Shown here: positions 9,208-16,495 of the stretch, piece by piece
How the letters are laid out: each line of letters starts with the position of its first letter
Numbering within the stretch: the first letter of the stretch is position 1
Assembly (NCBI GenBank): GCA_040768845.1
Contig: JAXGME010000002.1
Span: forward strand, 62,001 to 126,000
Direction: 5' to 3'
Source of the DNA: JAEZHK01 sp040768845
Lineage (GTDB): Bacteria > Bacillota > Clostridia > Christensenellales > Aristaeellaceae
Length of the DNA stretch: 64,000 nt
The notes under the pieces: model-generated
Told to the model about the DNA's origin: nothing
The model's input: only the letters and a program-made list of their open reading frames with translations
Database searches by the model: none
Position numbers and translations under genes: made by a program

Positions 9208-9223
9208 CCGCGCATAGGATATA
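9208..9223 (+). promoter_or_regulatory. CCGCGCATAGG(A/C)TAT motif upstream of the asparagine-synthase-like gene
   Basis: A nearly identical 14-base block occurs upstream of the LysM gene; in both places CATAGG begins exactly 29 bases before the ATG. The CATAnnnTA pattern resembles the -10 element of the sporulation sigma factors E and K. That role is inferred, and no convincing shared -35 element is present. Confidence 0.35.
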
Positions 9224-9241
9224 CGGTTGGGAGATGATGCT

Positions 9242-10972
9242 ATGCAGTTTATGGGATTGTTTTACGCGCGCGATCCCCGCGCCATGCTGGCCAGCCGCGA
9301 GGCGCCCTATTACATCATCGGCCGCCACGCGCTGTCGGCGGCGGACTGTGCGTCGGACGGCGGCGCCGTGGCCTGCGGCGCGGGGCGGCTGCGAAACGGC
9401 GCCGCGCTCTCCGCCGCACTCTCCGCCAGCGGGATCCGGCCCGTGGACGGCAGCCTTTCCGCGCTGGTGCTGGCGGCCTACCGGCTCTGGGGCGAGGAAT
9501 ACCCGTCCCGGCTGGGCGGGCCGGTGGTCTCGGCGGTGATCGATCAGGACGCCGGACGGCTGATCCTCTCCCGCGACCGCATGGGCGAACTGCCGGTATT
9601 CTACGCGTACCGGGGCGGATCAATGGCCTTCGCGGACCATCCGGCGAAGCTGCTGGAATCCCCCGTGGCCACCCGCATTGTGGACCGCGAGGGGTTGTGC
9701 GAGCTTTTTGGCGTCGGCCCCGCGCGCACCCCGGGACACACGCCGCTGCGGGATGTGTTCGCGCTGCCGCCGGGCTGCGCGCTGACCGCGAACGCCCACG
9801 GTCACAAGGTGCGGCGCTATTTTGCGCTGGAACCCCGGCCCCACGAGGACAGTGAAGCTGTCACCGTCGAAACCGTGCGCTTTCTGTGCGAGCAGGCGGT
9901 GGAGGACGCGCTGCCCCTGTCCCCCGCGGCGATGCTCTCCGGCGGGCTGGACTCTACCGCGCTGACGGCGCTTTTGGCGCGGCGCGCCACTCGCCCGGTG
10001 GCCAGTTATTCGGTGGATTACGAGGGCAACGAGGAATACTTCGCCCCCGGCGCCTTTCAGCCGGAGCGCGACGAGCCCTACGCCCGGGAGGCCGCGGCCC
10101 ACATCGGCACCCGCCATCAGAGCGTGGTCCTCCCGCAGCATTCGCTCGTGGAAACGCTGGGGGAAGCCCTGGCGCTCCGGGGGCTGCCCGGCATGGCGGA
10201 CATCGATTCCGCGCTGATGCTCTTTGCCCGCCGCATCGCGCAGGATCACCCGGCAGTGATCTCCGGCGAGTGCGGTGACGAGGTGTTCGGCGGCTATCCC
10301 TGGTTCCACCGGGCCGACCCGGCGGCGGCGGAGGGCTTCCCCTGGTCCGGCGATCTGGCCCTCCGGGAGGGCGTTCTGAAGCCCCGGGTGCGCGAAAAGC
10401 TGCGCCTCGCGGAATACGCGTCGGCGCGCTACCACGAGGCGGTGGCCGCGCTGCCGCGCCTGAGCTCGGATGGACCGGAGGAGGCGCGCCTCCGGCAACT
10501 CCACAGCCTGTGCTTCCAATGGTTCATGCCCAACCTGCAGGAGCGCGCGCTGCGCATGAGCCCGATTCCCGTCATCACGCCCTACTGCGACGACCGGCTG
10601 GTGCAGTACGTGTACAACGTGCCCTGGGCGCTCAAAAATACCGGCGGCGTCGAGAAGGGACTCTTGCGGCAGGCGATGCGCGACCTCCTGCCGGAATCGC
10701 TCGCCATGCGCCGGAAGAGCCCCTTCCCCAAGACCCGCCACCCGCTGTACACGGCCCTCGTCCGGGAGGCCGCGATGGGAATGCTCGCGGACGCCTCCTC
10801 GCCGATTCTCGCGGTGGTCAGCGCCGACGCGGTGCGAAAACTCGCCTCGGGCGACCTCTCCCCCGCCGCCACCCCCTGGTTCGGCCAACTGATGGCGGGG
10901 CCGCAGATGCTGGCGTACCTCGTCACCGTCAACGAGTGGATGCTCCGCTACCGGATCGAAATCGACCTTTGA
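9242..10972 (+). CDS. Asparagine-synthase-like protein lacking the glutaminase cysteine
   Basis: A 576-residue relative of asparagine synthetase B. The C-terminal synthetase domain is intact: the pyrophosphate loop is LSGGLDSTALTALL, followed by ISGECGDEVFGGYPW, PVITPYCDDRLVQYVY and RRKSPFPKT. The N-terminal Ntn-hydrolase half keeps the fold, with SRDRMGELPVFY, but begins MQFMGLF, so the catalytic Cys2 that hydrolyses glutamine is absent. It could use ammonia or amidate or adenylate another substrate. The ATG is preceded by GGGAG at 9 bases. It differs clearly from the intact asnB near 24.5 kb, and stands alone in its unit. Confidence 0.85.
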   Translation: MQFMGLFYARDPRAMLASREAPYYIIGRHALSAADCASDGGAVACGAGRLRNGAALSAALSASGIRPVDGSLSALVLAAYRLWGEEYPSRLGGPVVSAVIDQDAGRLILSRDRMGELPVFYAYRGGSMAFADHPAKLLESPVATRIVDREGLCELFGVGPARTPGHTPLRDVFALPPGCALTANAHGHKVRRYFALEPRPHEDSEAVTVETVRFLCEQAVEDALPLSPAAMLSGGLDSTALTALLARRATRPVASYSVDYEGNEEYFAPGAFQPERDEPYAREAAAHIGTRHQSVVLPQHSLVETLGEALALRGLPGMADIDSALMLFARRIAQDHPAVISGECGDEVFGGYPWFHRADPAAAEGFPWSGDLALREGVLKPRVREKLRLAEYASARYHEAVAALPRLSSDGPEEARLRQLHSLCFQWFMPNLQERALRMSPIPVITPYCDDRLVQYVYNVPWALKNTGGVEKGLLRQAMRDLLPESLAMRRKSPFPKTRHPLYTALVREAAMGMLADASSPILAVVSADAVRKLASGDLSPAATPWFGQLMAGPQMLAYLVTVNEWMLRYRIEIDL

Positions 10973-11045
10973 AAAACCAGGCCGGCCTGAGGCCGGCCCG
11001 GTCAGGCCATCAACAAACAGCCGCTTTCCAGGGGAACCGGAGAGT

Positions 11046-11059
11046 GGCTGTTTGAATGA
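11046..11059 (+). repeat. First copy of a 14-base repeat, GGCTGTTTGAATGA
   Basis: An exact second copy lies at 11378-11391. Each forms or follows the 3' arm of a hairpin. With only two copies in view, its nature is unknown. Confidence 0.5.
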
Positions 11060-11085
11060 GTGCAATGTACAAGGGAGAAAGCCGG

Positions 11086-11121
11086 ATGAAGAAGGTCCTG
11101 GCCAGCCTCTTCATGTTTTGA
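11086..11121 (+). other. Eleven-codon open frame resembling the start of a signal peptide
   Basis: Reads MKKVLASLFMF then stops. AAGGGAG stands about 8 bases upstream. It may be a leader peptide or the remnant of a decayed exported-protein gene; nothing downstream continues it in another frame. Confidence 0.25.
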
Positions 11122-11355
11122 ACCGCCGCGGTCAGGAAGGATGGTTTTCCGGTACTGGCTCTTCCAGTAACACAATCTCGTATTCCCTCTGACCGTCTGC
11201 CTTTCTTCCTTCCAGCATCTTCTCCGCCCTCCCGCTTGTGCTCGTCCCTCCTAGGTATTCGACTTACGCCTTGCTTTTTCCTTTTGGTTTTTGCCAACTC
11301 CACACAAAATTAGCGCCCAGCCCTTGCGGACCGCGCGCCTTCGTTGATGTTCTGA

Positions 11356-11391
11356 GCCGCCGCGCGTATCGCGCGGCGGCTGTTTGAATGA
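11356..11391. terminator. Strong GC hairpin after the zinc-ribbon gene, with second repeat copy
   Basis: Arms at 11356-11366 and 11370-11380 pair perfectly over 11 bases around a 3-base loop. The 3' arm runs into the second copy of the 14-base repeat. There is no clear T-run on the minus strand, so termination of the zinc-ribbon transcript is likely but not certain. Confidence 0.5.
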
Positions 11392-11395
11392 TTAA

Positions 11396-11677
11396 CTACT
11401 GACGGCGGGCGGCAAAGCACTCGCTGCAATAGATCGGTCGGTCGCTCTTGGGAACAAAGGGAACACGGGTGGGTTTGCCGCACTCTGCGCACACGGTCTC
11501 GAACATCTCGCGGGGCTCACCCGGCGTCCCACGGCTGGCCTTGCGGGCGTCGCGGCAGGCCTTGCAGCGGGTGGGCTCGTTCTGGAAGCCCTTCTCCGCG
11601 TAGAAAGCCTGTTCTCCGGCGGTAAACACGAACTCATTCCCGCAATCCCGGCAAACCAGCGTCTTGTCCTCGTACAT
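11396..11677 (-). CDS. Zinc-ribbon protein with four CxxC pairs
   Basis: A 93-residue protein beginning MYEDKTLVCRDCGNEF. CxxC pairs occur at LVCRDCG, RCKACRDAR, TVCAECGKP and YCSECF, forming two zinc ribbons of the small zinc-binding family common in clostridia. FYAEKGFQNEPTRCKAC is a recognisable family signature. The ATG has GGGGGAAA at about 6 bases upstream. It lies downstream of the structured leader or RNA region described next and probably shares its transcript. Function is unknown; a role in nucleic-acid or ribosome binding is only a guess. Confidence 0.8.
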   Translation of the reverse strand: MYEDKTLVCRDCGNEFVFTAGEQAFYAEKGFQNEPTRCKACRDARKASRGTPGEPREMFETVCAECGKPTRVPFVPKSDRPIYCSECFAARRQ

Positions 11678-11689
11678 TGGAATTTCCCC

Positions 11690-11929
11690 CTGTGATCAAT
11701 ATGTTGGTTGCCAAGGACAGCTGACCTGGTCTTTGCCCCCACACCCGCCGGCCGGGATGCTCGCTCATGGGCGGTGACGCCCCCCACTACTGATCCTCTC
11801 AGCGTTGACGCTGGCCGGACTTACCTCTAAGCCGCACCATGCTCACCGGGACTTTGCCCGGGTTACGTGGATCGTTTTGCCTGCGACTGGCATCGATTCT
11901 CAACCACAGACCTGCCTATCGGCAACCGT
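11690..11929 (-). ncRNA. Candidate structured RNA between comF and the zinc-ribbon gene (possibly raiA-motif RNA)
   Basis: This gene-free stretch has its own near-consensus promoter on the minus strand and several short stems: CCGGG/CCCGG around 11848-11866, AGCGT/ACGCT near 11800-11815 and GGGCG/CGCCC near 11771-11785. No coding frame is convincing. In clostridia the raiA-motif RNA often lies beside comFC, on the same strand, as here. That is positional inference; I cannot test the covariance model. It could instead be a long 5' leader of the zinc-ribbon gene, and the two readings are compatible. Confidence 0.5.
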
Positions 11930-11934
11930 CAAAC

Positions 11935-11963
11935 ATTATACTGCATTCCACGGGCAAAAGCAA
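11935..11963 (-). promoter_or_regulatory. Promoter of the structured RNA
   Basis: Perfect TATAAT with TTGCTT 17 bases upstream, inside the 327-base gap after comF. Start predicted near 11928. Confidence 0.7.
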
Positions 11964-12004
11964 GCGTTTCTTTAACCACATTTTTACGGCATTGCCCCAT
12001 TTTT

Positions 12005-12763
12005 TTACTTTTTCCGCCGCGGCGCCCGGTCGACGGACCCGGCCAGCGCGATGAACCACACGTCCGCCGCGCCGGCCGCGCGAAGCGCCCGGGCGCAGGC
12101 GAGGGCGGTGGCGCCGGTGGTCAGCACATCGTCCACCAACAGCAGGCGCCGGCCCCGGACGTCGGCCGACGCGGCAAAGGCGCCGTCCAGGTTGAGGCGC
12201 CGCGCGGCACCGGTCAGCCGCGCCTGCTGGGCGGCGTCCCGAGTGCGCCGAAGCGCCTCAACCGCCGGCACACCCAACCGCCCGGCCAGCGCGCGGGCCA
12301 GGACCGCGGCCTGGTTGACGCCCCGCACCCGAAGGCGCGCCGGGTGCATCGGCACCGGCACCACCGCGTCCACGGCCCCGGGGGGCAGCTCCCGCCGGAC
12401 CGTCTGCTCCATCGCCCGGGCCATCCAGTCCGCCATGCGGGCGACGCCCCCGTACTTCATGCGGCGGATCATGCCGCTCACCGGGCGGCGGTAGGGGTAC
12501 GTAAAGCGGGCGGCGGAGAGCACCCCCTCCGGCCAATCGCCGCAGGTCGGGCAGGCACGCGGCCCGCGCCCCGCAGCAAGGGGACGCCCGCAGCGCGGAC
12601 AGTGGAGGCCGGGAAAATCGGCCACAGGCCTCACAAGCCGCGCGCAGTCCGCGCACAGCCATTCCACGTCCGCCCCCGCGGGGCTTCCGCAGCCCATGCA
12701 GTTGGCGCGGGAGGGGTAGAGCGCCTCGAGCATCAGCGCCAGGGCCAGCTTCGCCCAGCCCAT
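12005..12763 (-). CDS. comF: ComF-family amidophosphoribosyltransferase-like protein
   Basis: ComFC-type protein of 252 residues needed for DNA uptake or processing in competence. The N-terminus holds a zinc-binding region (CMGCGSPAG, LCADCARL, CPRCGRPL, CPTCGDW), followed by the phosphoribosyltransferase fold with VVPVPMHPARLRVRG and the PRPP loop LLVDDVLTTGAT. The ATG overlaps the recD2 stop as TGATG; a GTG one codon upstream is the only close alternative. Co-transcription with recD2 is therefore likely. The companion comFA helicase is not seen. Confidence 0.92.
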   Translation of the reverse strand: MGWAKLALALMLEALYPSRANCMGCGSPAGADVEWLCADCARLVRPVADFPGLHCPRCGRPLAAGRGPRACPTCGDWPEGVLSAARFTYPYRRPVSGMIRRMKYGGVARMADWMARAMEQTVRRELPPGAVDAVVPVPMHPARLRVRGVNQAAVLARALAGRLGVPAVEALRRTRDAAQQARLTGAARRLNLDGAFAASADVRGRRLLLVDDVLTTGATALACARALRAAGAADVWFIALAGSVDRAPRRKK

Positions 12764-14946
12764 CACCGATCCCCCGACAGCGCCCGCAGCCGCTCCGCCA
12801 GCGCGCTGTAACGCCTCGAAACCTGCCGGTTCTCCACCATCCTGCGCATTACGTCCTCCCGCCCCACCACCACCACCAGGCGCTTTGCACGGGTGACCGC
12901 GGTGTAGAGAAGGTTCCTGGTCAGAAGCACCGGCGGCCCCGCCATCAGCGGCAACACCACCGCGTCAAATTCGCTGCCCTGGCTCTTGTGCACGCTGATG
13001 CAGTAGGAGAGCTCCAGCGCGTCGAGATCCGACTCGCCGTATTCGATCACCCGGTCGTCGTCAAAGCGCACGGTCAGCGCACGCTCCTCCGGGTCCACGG
13101 ATTCCACATAGCCGATGTCGCCGTTGAAGGCCCCCTGACCTTCCTCGCCGTCCCGCGTCCAGGCGATCTGGTAGTCGTTTTTGATCTGCATCACCTTGTC
13201 GCCCGGGCGAAACACCGCGTCGCCCCGGACGAGGCAGCCCATGCCGCGGCGCTCGGGGTTCAGCGCGTCCTGCAAAAGCCGGTTCAGCCGGTAGACGCCC
13301 GCCTCGCCCTTCTTCATCGGCGCCATCACCTGGATGGCGCGCACCGGATCGACCCCCAGATAGCCGGGCAGCCGCCTGGACACCAGCGCCAGCACCGTCT
13401 GAGCGATCCTGTCGGCACCGTCGACGCGCTCAAAAAAGAAGTCGCTGTCCCTTCCGTTGGCCAGGGGCATTTCGCCGCTGTTGATGCGGTGGGCGTTGAC
13501 GACGATCATACTCTCCTGCGCCTGGCGGAAGATCTCGGTCAGCCGCGCGAGGGGCACCACGCCGCTCTCGATCAGGTCGCCCAGCACGTTGCCCGCGCCC
13601 ACGGAGGGGAGCTGGTCCGCGTCGCCCACCAGGATCAGCCGCGTGCCGGGCCTGAGCGCCCTCAAAAGCGAGCGCATCAAAAGCGTATCCACCATGCTGA
13701 CCTCGTCCACGATCACCGCGTCCGCGTCCACGGGGTTGTCCTGATCCCGCTGAAAAACGCCCTCCTCGCCGCCGTACTCCAGCAGGCGGTGAAGGGTGCT
13801 GGCGCTGACGCCGGTGGCCTCGGTCATGCGCTTGGCGGCCCGCCCGGTGGGGGCCGCGAGGGCCACGGAGCCGCGCCGCGACAAAATCTCAATGATGCAG
13901 CGGATGCCCGTGGTCTTGCCGGTGCCCGGCCCGCCGGTGATCACCGTCACCGCACCCGAAACCGCCAGCGCCACCGCCTGCCGCTGCTCCGCGCCCAGCG
14001 TGACGCCGGACGCGCGCTCGTACCGATCGATGCCCTCCGCCTCCGCCGGCGGCGGCGCCATTTTCAGAAGCAGCGCCAGCCGCCGGGCGACCTCCGCCTC
14101 CGCGTCGTAGAGCCTGGCCAGGTATACCACATCCCGCCCGCCGGCGGGCGCCATCACCAGCCGGCCCTGAAGCGCCAGGGACCGCAGCCGGGGCTCGATC
14201 AGCGCCTCCGGCGCGCCGGTGAGAAGCGCGGTCTGCCAAAGCAGCGCGTCCCCGGGCAGGTACATGTGGCCGGCCACGCCGGCCGCCTCCTCCAGCACAT
14301 AGGAAAGCGCGCAGCCCAGCCGCTCCGGCGATTCCGGCTCGATGCCCAGAGAATGCGCGATGGCGTCGGCGGTCTTGAAGCCGATGCCCTCCACCCGCTC
14401 CACCAGTTGGTAGGGGTTTTGCCGCACCGCGGCCTGGGTGTGCTCGCCAAAGGCGCGGAAGATCTTCATCGACAGCGCGGGGCTGATGCCGTAGCCCTGC
14501 AAAAACACCAGCGCCTGCCGCGCGGCGCGCTGCTCCGCGTAGGACCGGGCGATCGTCCGCGCCCGCTTGGGGCCGATGCCGGGGATCTCGCCCAGCCGCT
14601 CCGGATTTGCGTCGAGCACCGCCAGCGCGTCCTCGCCGAAATGCTTCACAATCTGCTTGGCGGTGACCGGTCCGACGCCCCGGATCAGCCCGGAGCCCAG
14701 ATACCGCTCGATGCCGCCCACCGTTTCCGGCTCCACGTTTTCGCAGGAGACGATCTTTAGCTGGCGGCCGTACTCCGGATGGTCCACCCAGTCCCCCTCC
14801 AGGATCACCCGCTCCCCCGCCACCACATAGGCCAGCGCGCCCACCGCGGCAAAGCGCTCCCGGCCGGACTTGACCGAGAGCACGGAAAACCCGTTTACAT
14901 CGTTTCGGAACACGATCTCCTCCACGACTCCTTCGACGCGCGGCAT
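12763..14946 (-). CDS. recD2: SF1B DNA helicase RecD2
   Basis: ATP-dependent 5'-3' helicase of the RecD2/YrrC type, acting in DNA repair without RecBC. Length is 727 residues. Order: an N-terminal OB-like domain, tandem helix-hairpin-helix units (around IPGIGPKRARTI), Walker A ITGGPGTGKTTG, Walker B VDEVSMVD, LVGDADQLPSVG, and C-terminal SH3-insertion and helicase motifs ending with SYCISVHKSQGSEFD and LYTAVTRAK. The ATG follows GGGGAGGAA. A consensus promoter stands upstream. It begins a unit with comF. Confidence 0.95.
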   Translation of the reverse strand: MPRVEGVVEEIVFRNDVNGFSVLSVKSGRERFAAVGALAYVVAGERVILEGDWVDHPEYGRQLKIVSCENVEPETVGGIERYLGSGLIRGVGPVTAKQIVKHFGEDALAVLDANPERLGEIPGIGPKRARTIARSYAEQRAARQALVFLQGYGISPALSMKIFRAFGEHTQAAVRQNPYQLVERVEGIGFKTADAIAHSLGIEPESPERLGCALSYVLEEAAGVAGHMYLPGDALLWQTALLTGAPEALIEPRLRSLALQGRLVMAPAGGRDVVYLARLYDAEAEVARRLALLLKMAPPPAEAEGIDRYERASGVTLGAEQRQAVALAVSGAVTVITGGPGTGKTTGIRCIIEILSRRGSVALAAPTGRAAKRMTEATGVSASTLHRLLEYGGEEGVFQRDQDNPVDADAVIVDEVSMVDTLLMRSLLRALRPGTRLILVGDADQLPSVGAGNVLGDLIESGVVPLARLTEIFRQAQESMIVVNAHRINSGEMPLANGRDSDFFFERVDGADRIAQTVLALVSRRLPGYLGVDPVRAIQVMAPMKKGEAGVYRLNRLLQDALNPERRGMGCLVRGDAVFRPGDKVMQIKNDYQIAWTRDGEEGQGAFNGDIGYVESVDPEERALTVRFDDDRVIEYGESDLDALELSYCISVHKSQGSEFDAVVLPLMAGPPVLLTRNLLYTAVTRAKRLVVVVGREDVMRRMVENRQVSRRYSALAERLRALSGDR

Positions 14947-14975
14947 GGCGTTCCTCCCCGTGGTTGATGTGCCCT

Positions 14976-15004
14976 ATTATATCGCCGCGCGGGCGGCTTG
15001 TAAA
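14976..15004 (-). promoter_or_regulatory. Promoter of recD2-comF
   Basis: TTTACA and TATAAT with 17-base spacing. Its -35 overlaps the edge of the tRNA-array terminator, so the two units are packed end to end. Confidence 0.7.
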
Positions 15005-15039
15005 GGAAAGCGCCCATCCTGCGATGGGCGCTTTCCTTT
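15002..15039 (-). terminator. Terminator of the tRNA array
   Basis: A 17-base perfect stem (15002-15018 with 15023-15039) around a 4-base loop, directly abutting the encoded CCA of tRNA-Asp. The 3' arm ends CTTTCCTTT. Confidence 0.8.
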
Positions 15040-15115
15040 GGCGATCCGGAAGGGGCTCGAACCCTCGACCTCCAGCGTGACAGGCTGGCATTCTAACCAA
15101 CTGAACTACCGGACC
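15039..15115 (-). tRNA. tRNA-Asp (anticodon GTC)
   Basis: Full cloverleaf of 77 bases with CCA encoded. Acceptor arms GGTCCGG and CCGGATC pair, with discriminator G. The anticodon stem CCAGC/GCTGG encloses CTGTCAC. Last of four tRNAs in one transcript. Confidence 0.95.
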
Positions 15116-15142
15116 ATGTGGGCCAGAATCGGCCCGAGAAAT

Positions 15143-15219
15143 TGGTGGGCCTTCAGGGACTTGAACCCCGGACCGATCGGTTATGAGCCGACTGCTCTAA
15201 CCGGCTGAGCTAAAGGCCC
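15143..15219 (-). tRNA. tRNA with CAT anticodon (Met, or Ile if lysidine-modified)
   Basis: 77 bases including CCA. Acceptor GGGCCTT pairs with AAGGCCC, discriminator A. The anticodon loop is CTCATAA. It lacks initiator features such as three G-C pairs closing the anticodon stem, so it is an elongator Met or an Ile-CAU tRNA; sequence inspection alone does not separate these. Confidence 0.9.
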
Positions 15220-15269
15220 GCGCTTTCAGGAACGACGCACCGACATTGCCAACAACGCCGGTGCGTCCA

Positions 15270-15344
15270 TGGTGACCTCTAGGGGACTCGAACCCCTGTT
15301 ACCGCCGTGAAAGGGCGGTGTCTTAACCGCTTGACCAAGAGGCC
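15270..15344 (-). tRNA. tRNA-Glu (anticodon TTC)
   Basis: 75 bases with encoded CCA. Acceptor GGCCTCT pairs with AGAGGTC (one G-T pair). The anticodon stem CCGCC/GGCGG encloses CTTTCAC. Confidence 0.95.
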
Positions 15345-15365
15345 ACAATCGCGCAGGCTTGAAGA

Positions 15366-15442
<77 letters not shown>

Positions 15443-15479
15443 CTGGGGTTCGTCCAAGCCCGCTCGGGCGACGCAGATT

Positions 15480-15508
15480 ATTATACCAAACCCGAGGGCC
15501 TTCGTCAA
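15480..15508 (-). promoter_or_regulatory. Promoter of the Pro-Glu-Met-Asp tRNA array
   Basis: TTGACG and TATAAT with 17-base spacing, about 30 bases before tRNA-Pro. One of the best matches to consensus in the window, as expected for stable RNA. Confidence 0.85.
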
Positions 15509-15561
15509 CACCCCTATCTGAAAATTTACCATGTTTTCAGCCCGCGCGGATCCCGGCGGAT

Positions 15562-16485
15562 TCAGCTGCCGATCTTCTCCGCGTCGTAGGGGGTTTCCTG
15601 GTAGACGCAGTAGTTGAGCCAGTTCTGGAACAGGAGGTTCGAATGGGCGCGCCATACCACCACCGGCTCCCTGGCGGGGTCGTCCTCCGGAAAGTAGTTG
15701 CAGGGCACGGGCACGTTTTTCATGCCCCGCTTGAGATCCCGCTCGTACTCCGTGCGCAGCGTGTTGGGATCGTACTCGGAATGGCCGGTCACGAACACGC
15801 GCTTGCCCAGCGGCGACGACGCGATGTACACGCCCGCCTCGTCGCTGACGGACAGGAGCGTCAGCTCCGGCACGGCCAGAATATCCTCCGCCCGCACCTC
15901 GGTGTGCCGGGAGTGGGGCGCGTAAAACACGGAATCAAACCCGCGCATCAGCGGGTGTCCCGGCGCCAGCACCTTGTGAGGGAACACGCCGGAGCACTTC
16001 ATGCCCAGCGGATACTTGGGAATGCCGTAGTGATAGTACAGCCCCGCCTGCGCCGCCCAGCAGATGTAGAGCGTGGAAAACACGTGCTTTTCCGCCCAGC
16101 GCAGGATGCGGGTCAGCTCTCCCCAATAGTCCACATCTTCAAAGCGCATCATCTCCACCGGCGCGCCGGTGATGACCAGACCGTCAAATTTTTCATCCTT
16201 GACGTCGTCAAATGTCTTATAAAAGGCGTCCAGATGCAGCTTGGACGTATTGACGCTCTCGTGGGTGGCGGTGTGCAGAAGCGTCACCTCCACCTGCAGC
16301 GGCGTGTTGCCGATCACGCGGAAGAGCTGGGTTTCGGTGACTTCCTTGTTGGGCATCAGGTTGAGGATCGCCACCCGGAGGGGGCGGATGTCCTGGGTGG
16401 AGGCGCGCTCCTCCGTCATGACAAATATATTCTCATCGCGGAGCACCTGCACCGCGGGCAGGTTGTCGGGAATTCTGACGGGCAT
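15562..16485 (-). CDS. metAA: Homoserine O-acetyltransferase (MetA family)
   Basis: First committed step of methionine synthesis, acylating homoserine in the cytoplasm. The 307-residue protein begins MPVRIPDNLPAVQVL. The catalytic cysteine falls at residue 142 (YICWAAQAGL), matching family numbering. Residue 111, in GAPVE, is Glu. MetA enzymes with Glu111 use acetyl-CoA while Gly111 enzymes use succinyl-CoA, so acetyl specificity is predicted. The His and Glu of the triad are in VTGHSEYD. The ATG follows AGGAGGAAG. It starts 10 bases after the vanW-like gene and is probably co-transcribed. Confidence 0.94.
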   Translation of the reverse strand: MPVRIPDNLPAVQVLRDENIFVMTEERASTQDIRPLRVAILNLMPNKEVTETQLFRVIGNTPLQVEVTLLHTATHESVNTSKLHLDAFYKTFDDVKDEKFDGLVITGAPVEMMRFEDVDYWGELTRILRWAEKHVFSTLYICWAAQAGLYYHYGIPKYPLGMKCSGVFPHKVLAPGHPLMRGFDSVFYAPHSRHTEVRAEDILAVPELTLLSVSDEAGVYIASSPLGKRVFVTGHSEYDPNTLRTEYERDLKRGMKNVPVPCNYFPEDDPAREPVVVWRAHSNLLFQNWLNYCVYQETPYDAEKIGS

Positions 16486-16495
16486 GGTCTTCCTC

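Larger units (their letters stand above)
10973..11395. other. Gene-poor interval with several hairpins and a short peptide frame
   Basis: No protein-coding gene is supported. It contains a GC hairpin just after the asparagine-synthase-like gene (10982-10998), an imperfect hairpin at about 11018-11053, a tiny frame with a good ribosome-binding site, a C/T-rich tract around 11170-11290, and a strong hairpin near the zinc-ribbon gene. A 97-codon frame on the minus strand (11010-11303) has basic, low-complexity composition and no ribosome-binding site, so it is not called. Confidence 0.6.

Noticed and set aside
11010..11303. 97-codon minus-strand frame in the gene-poor interval
   Set aside because: Basic low-complexity product, no ribosome-binding site, no family resemblance.
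11810..11835. GAGGTAAGTCCGG-like string on the minus strand resembling part of the RNase P core
   Set aside because: Only a short match; other conserved RNase P regions are absent in the surrounding 300 bases.
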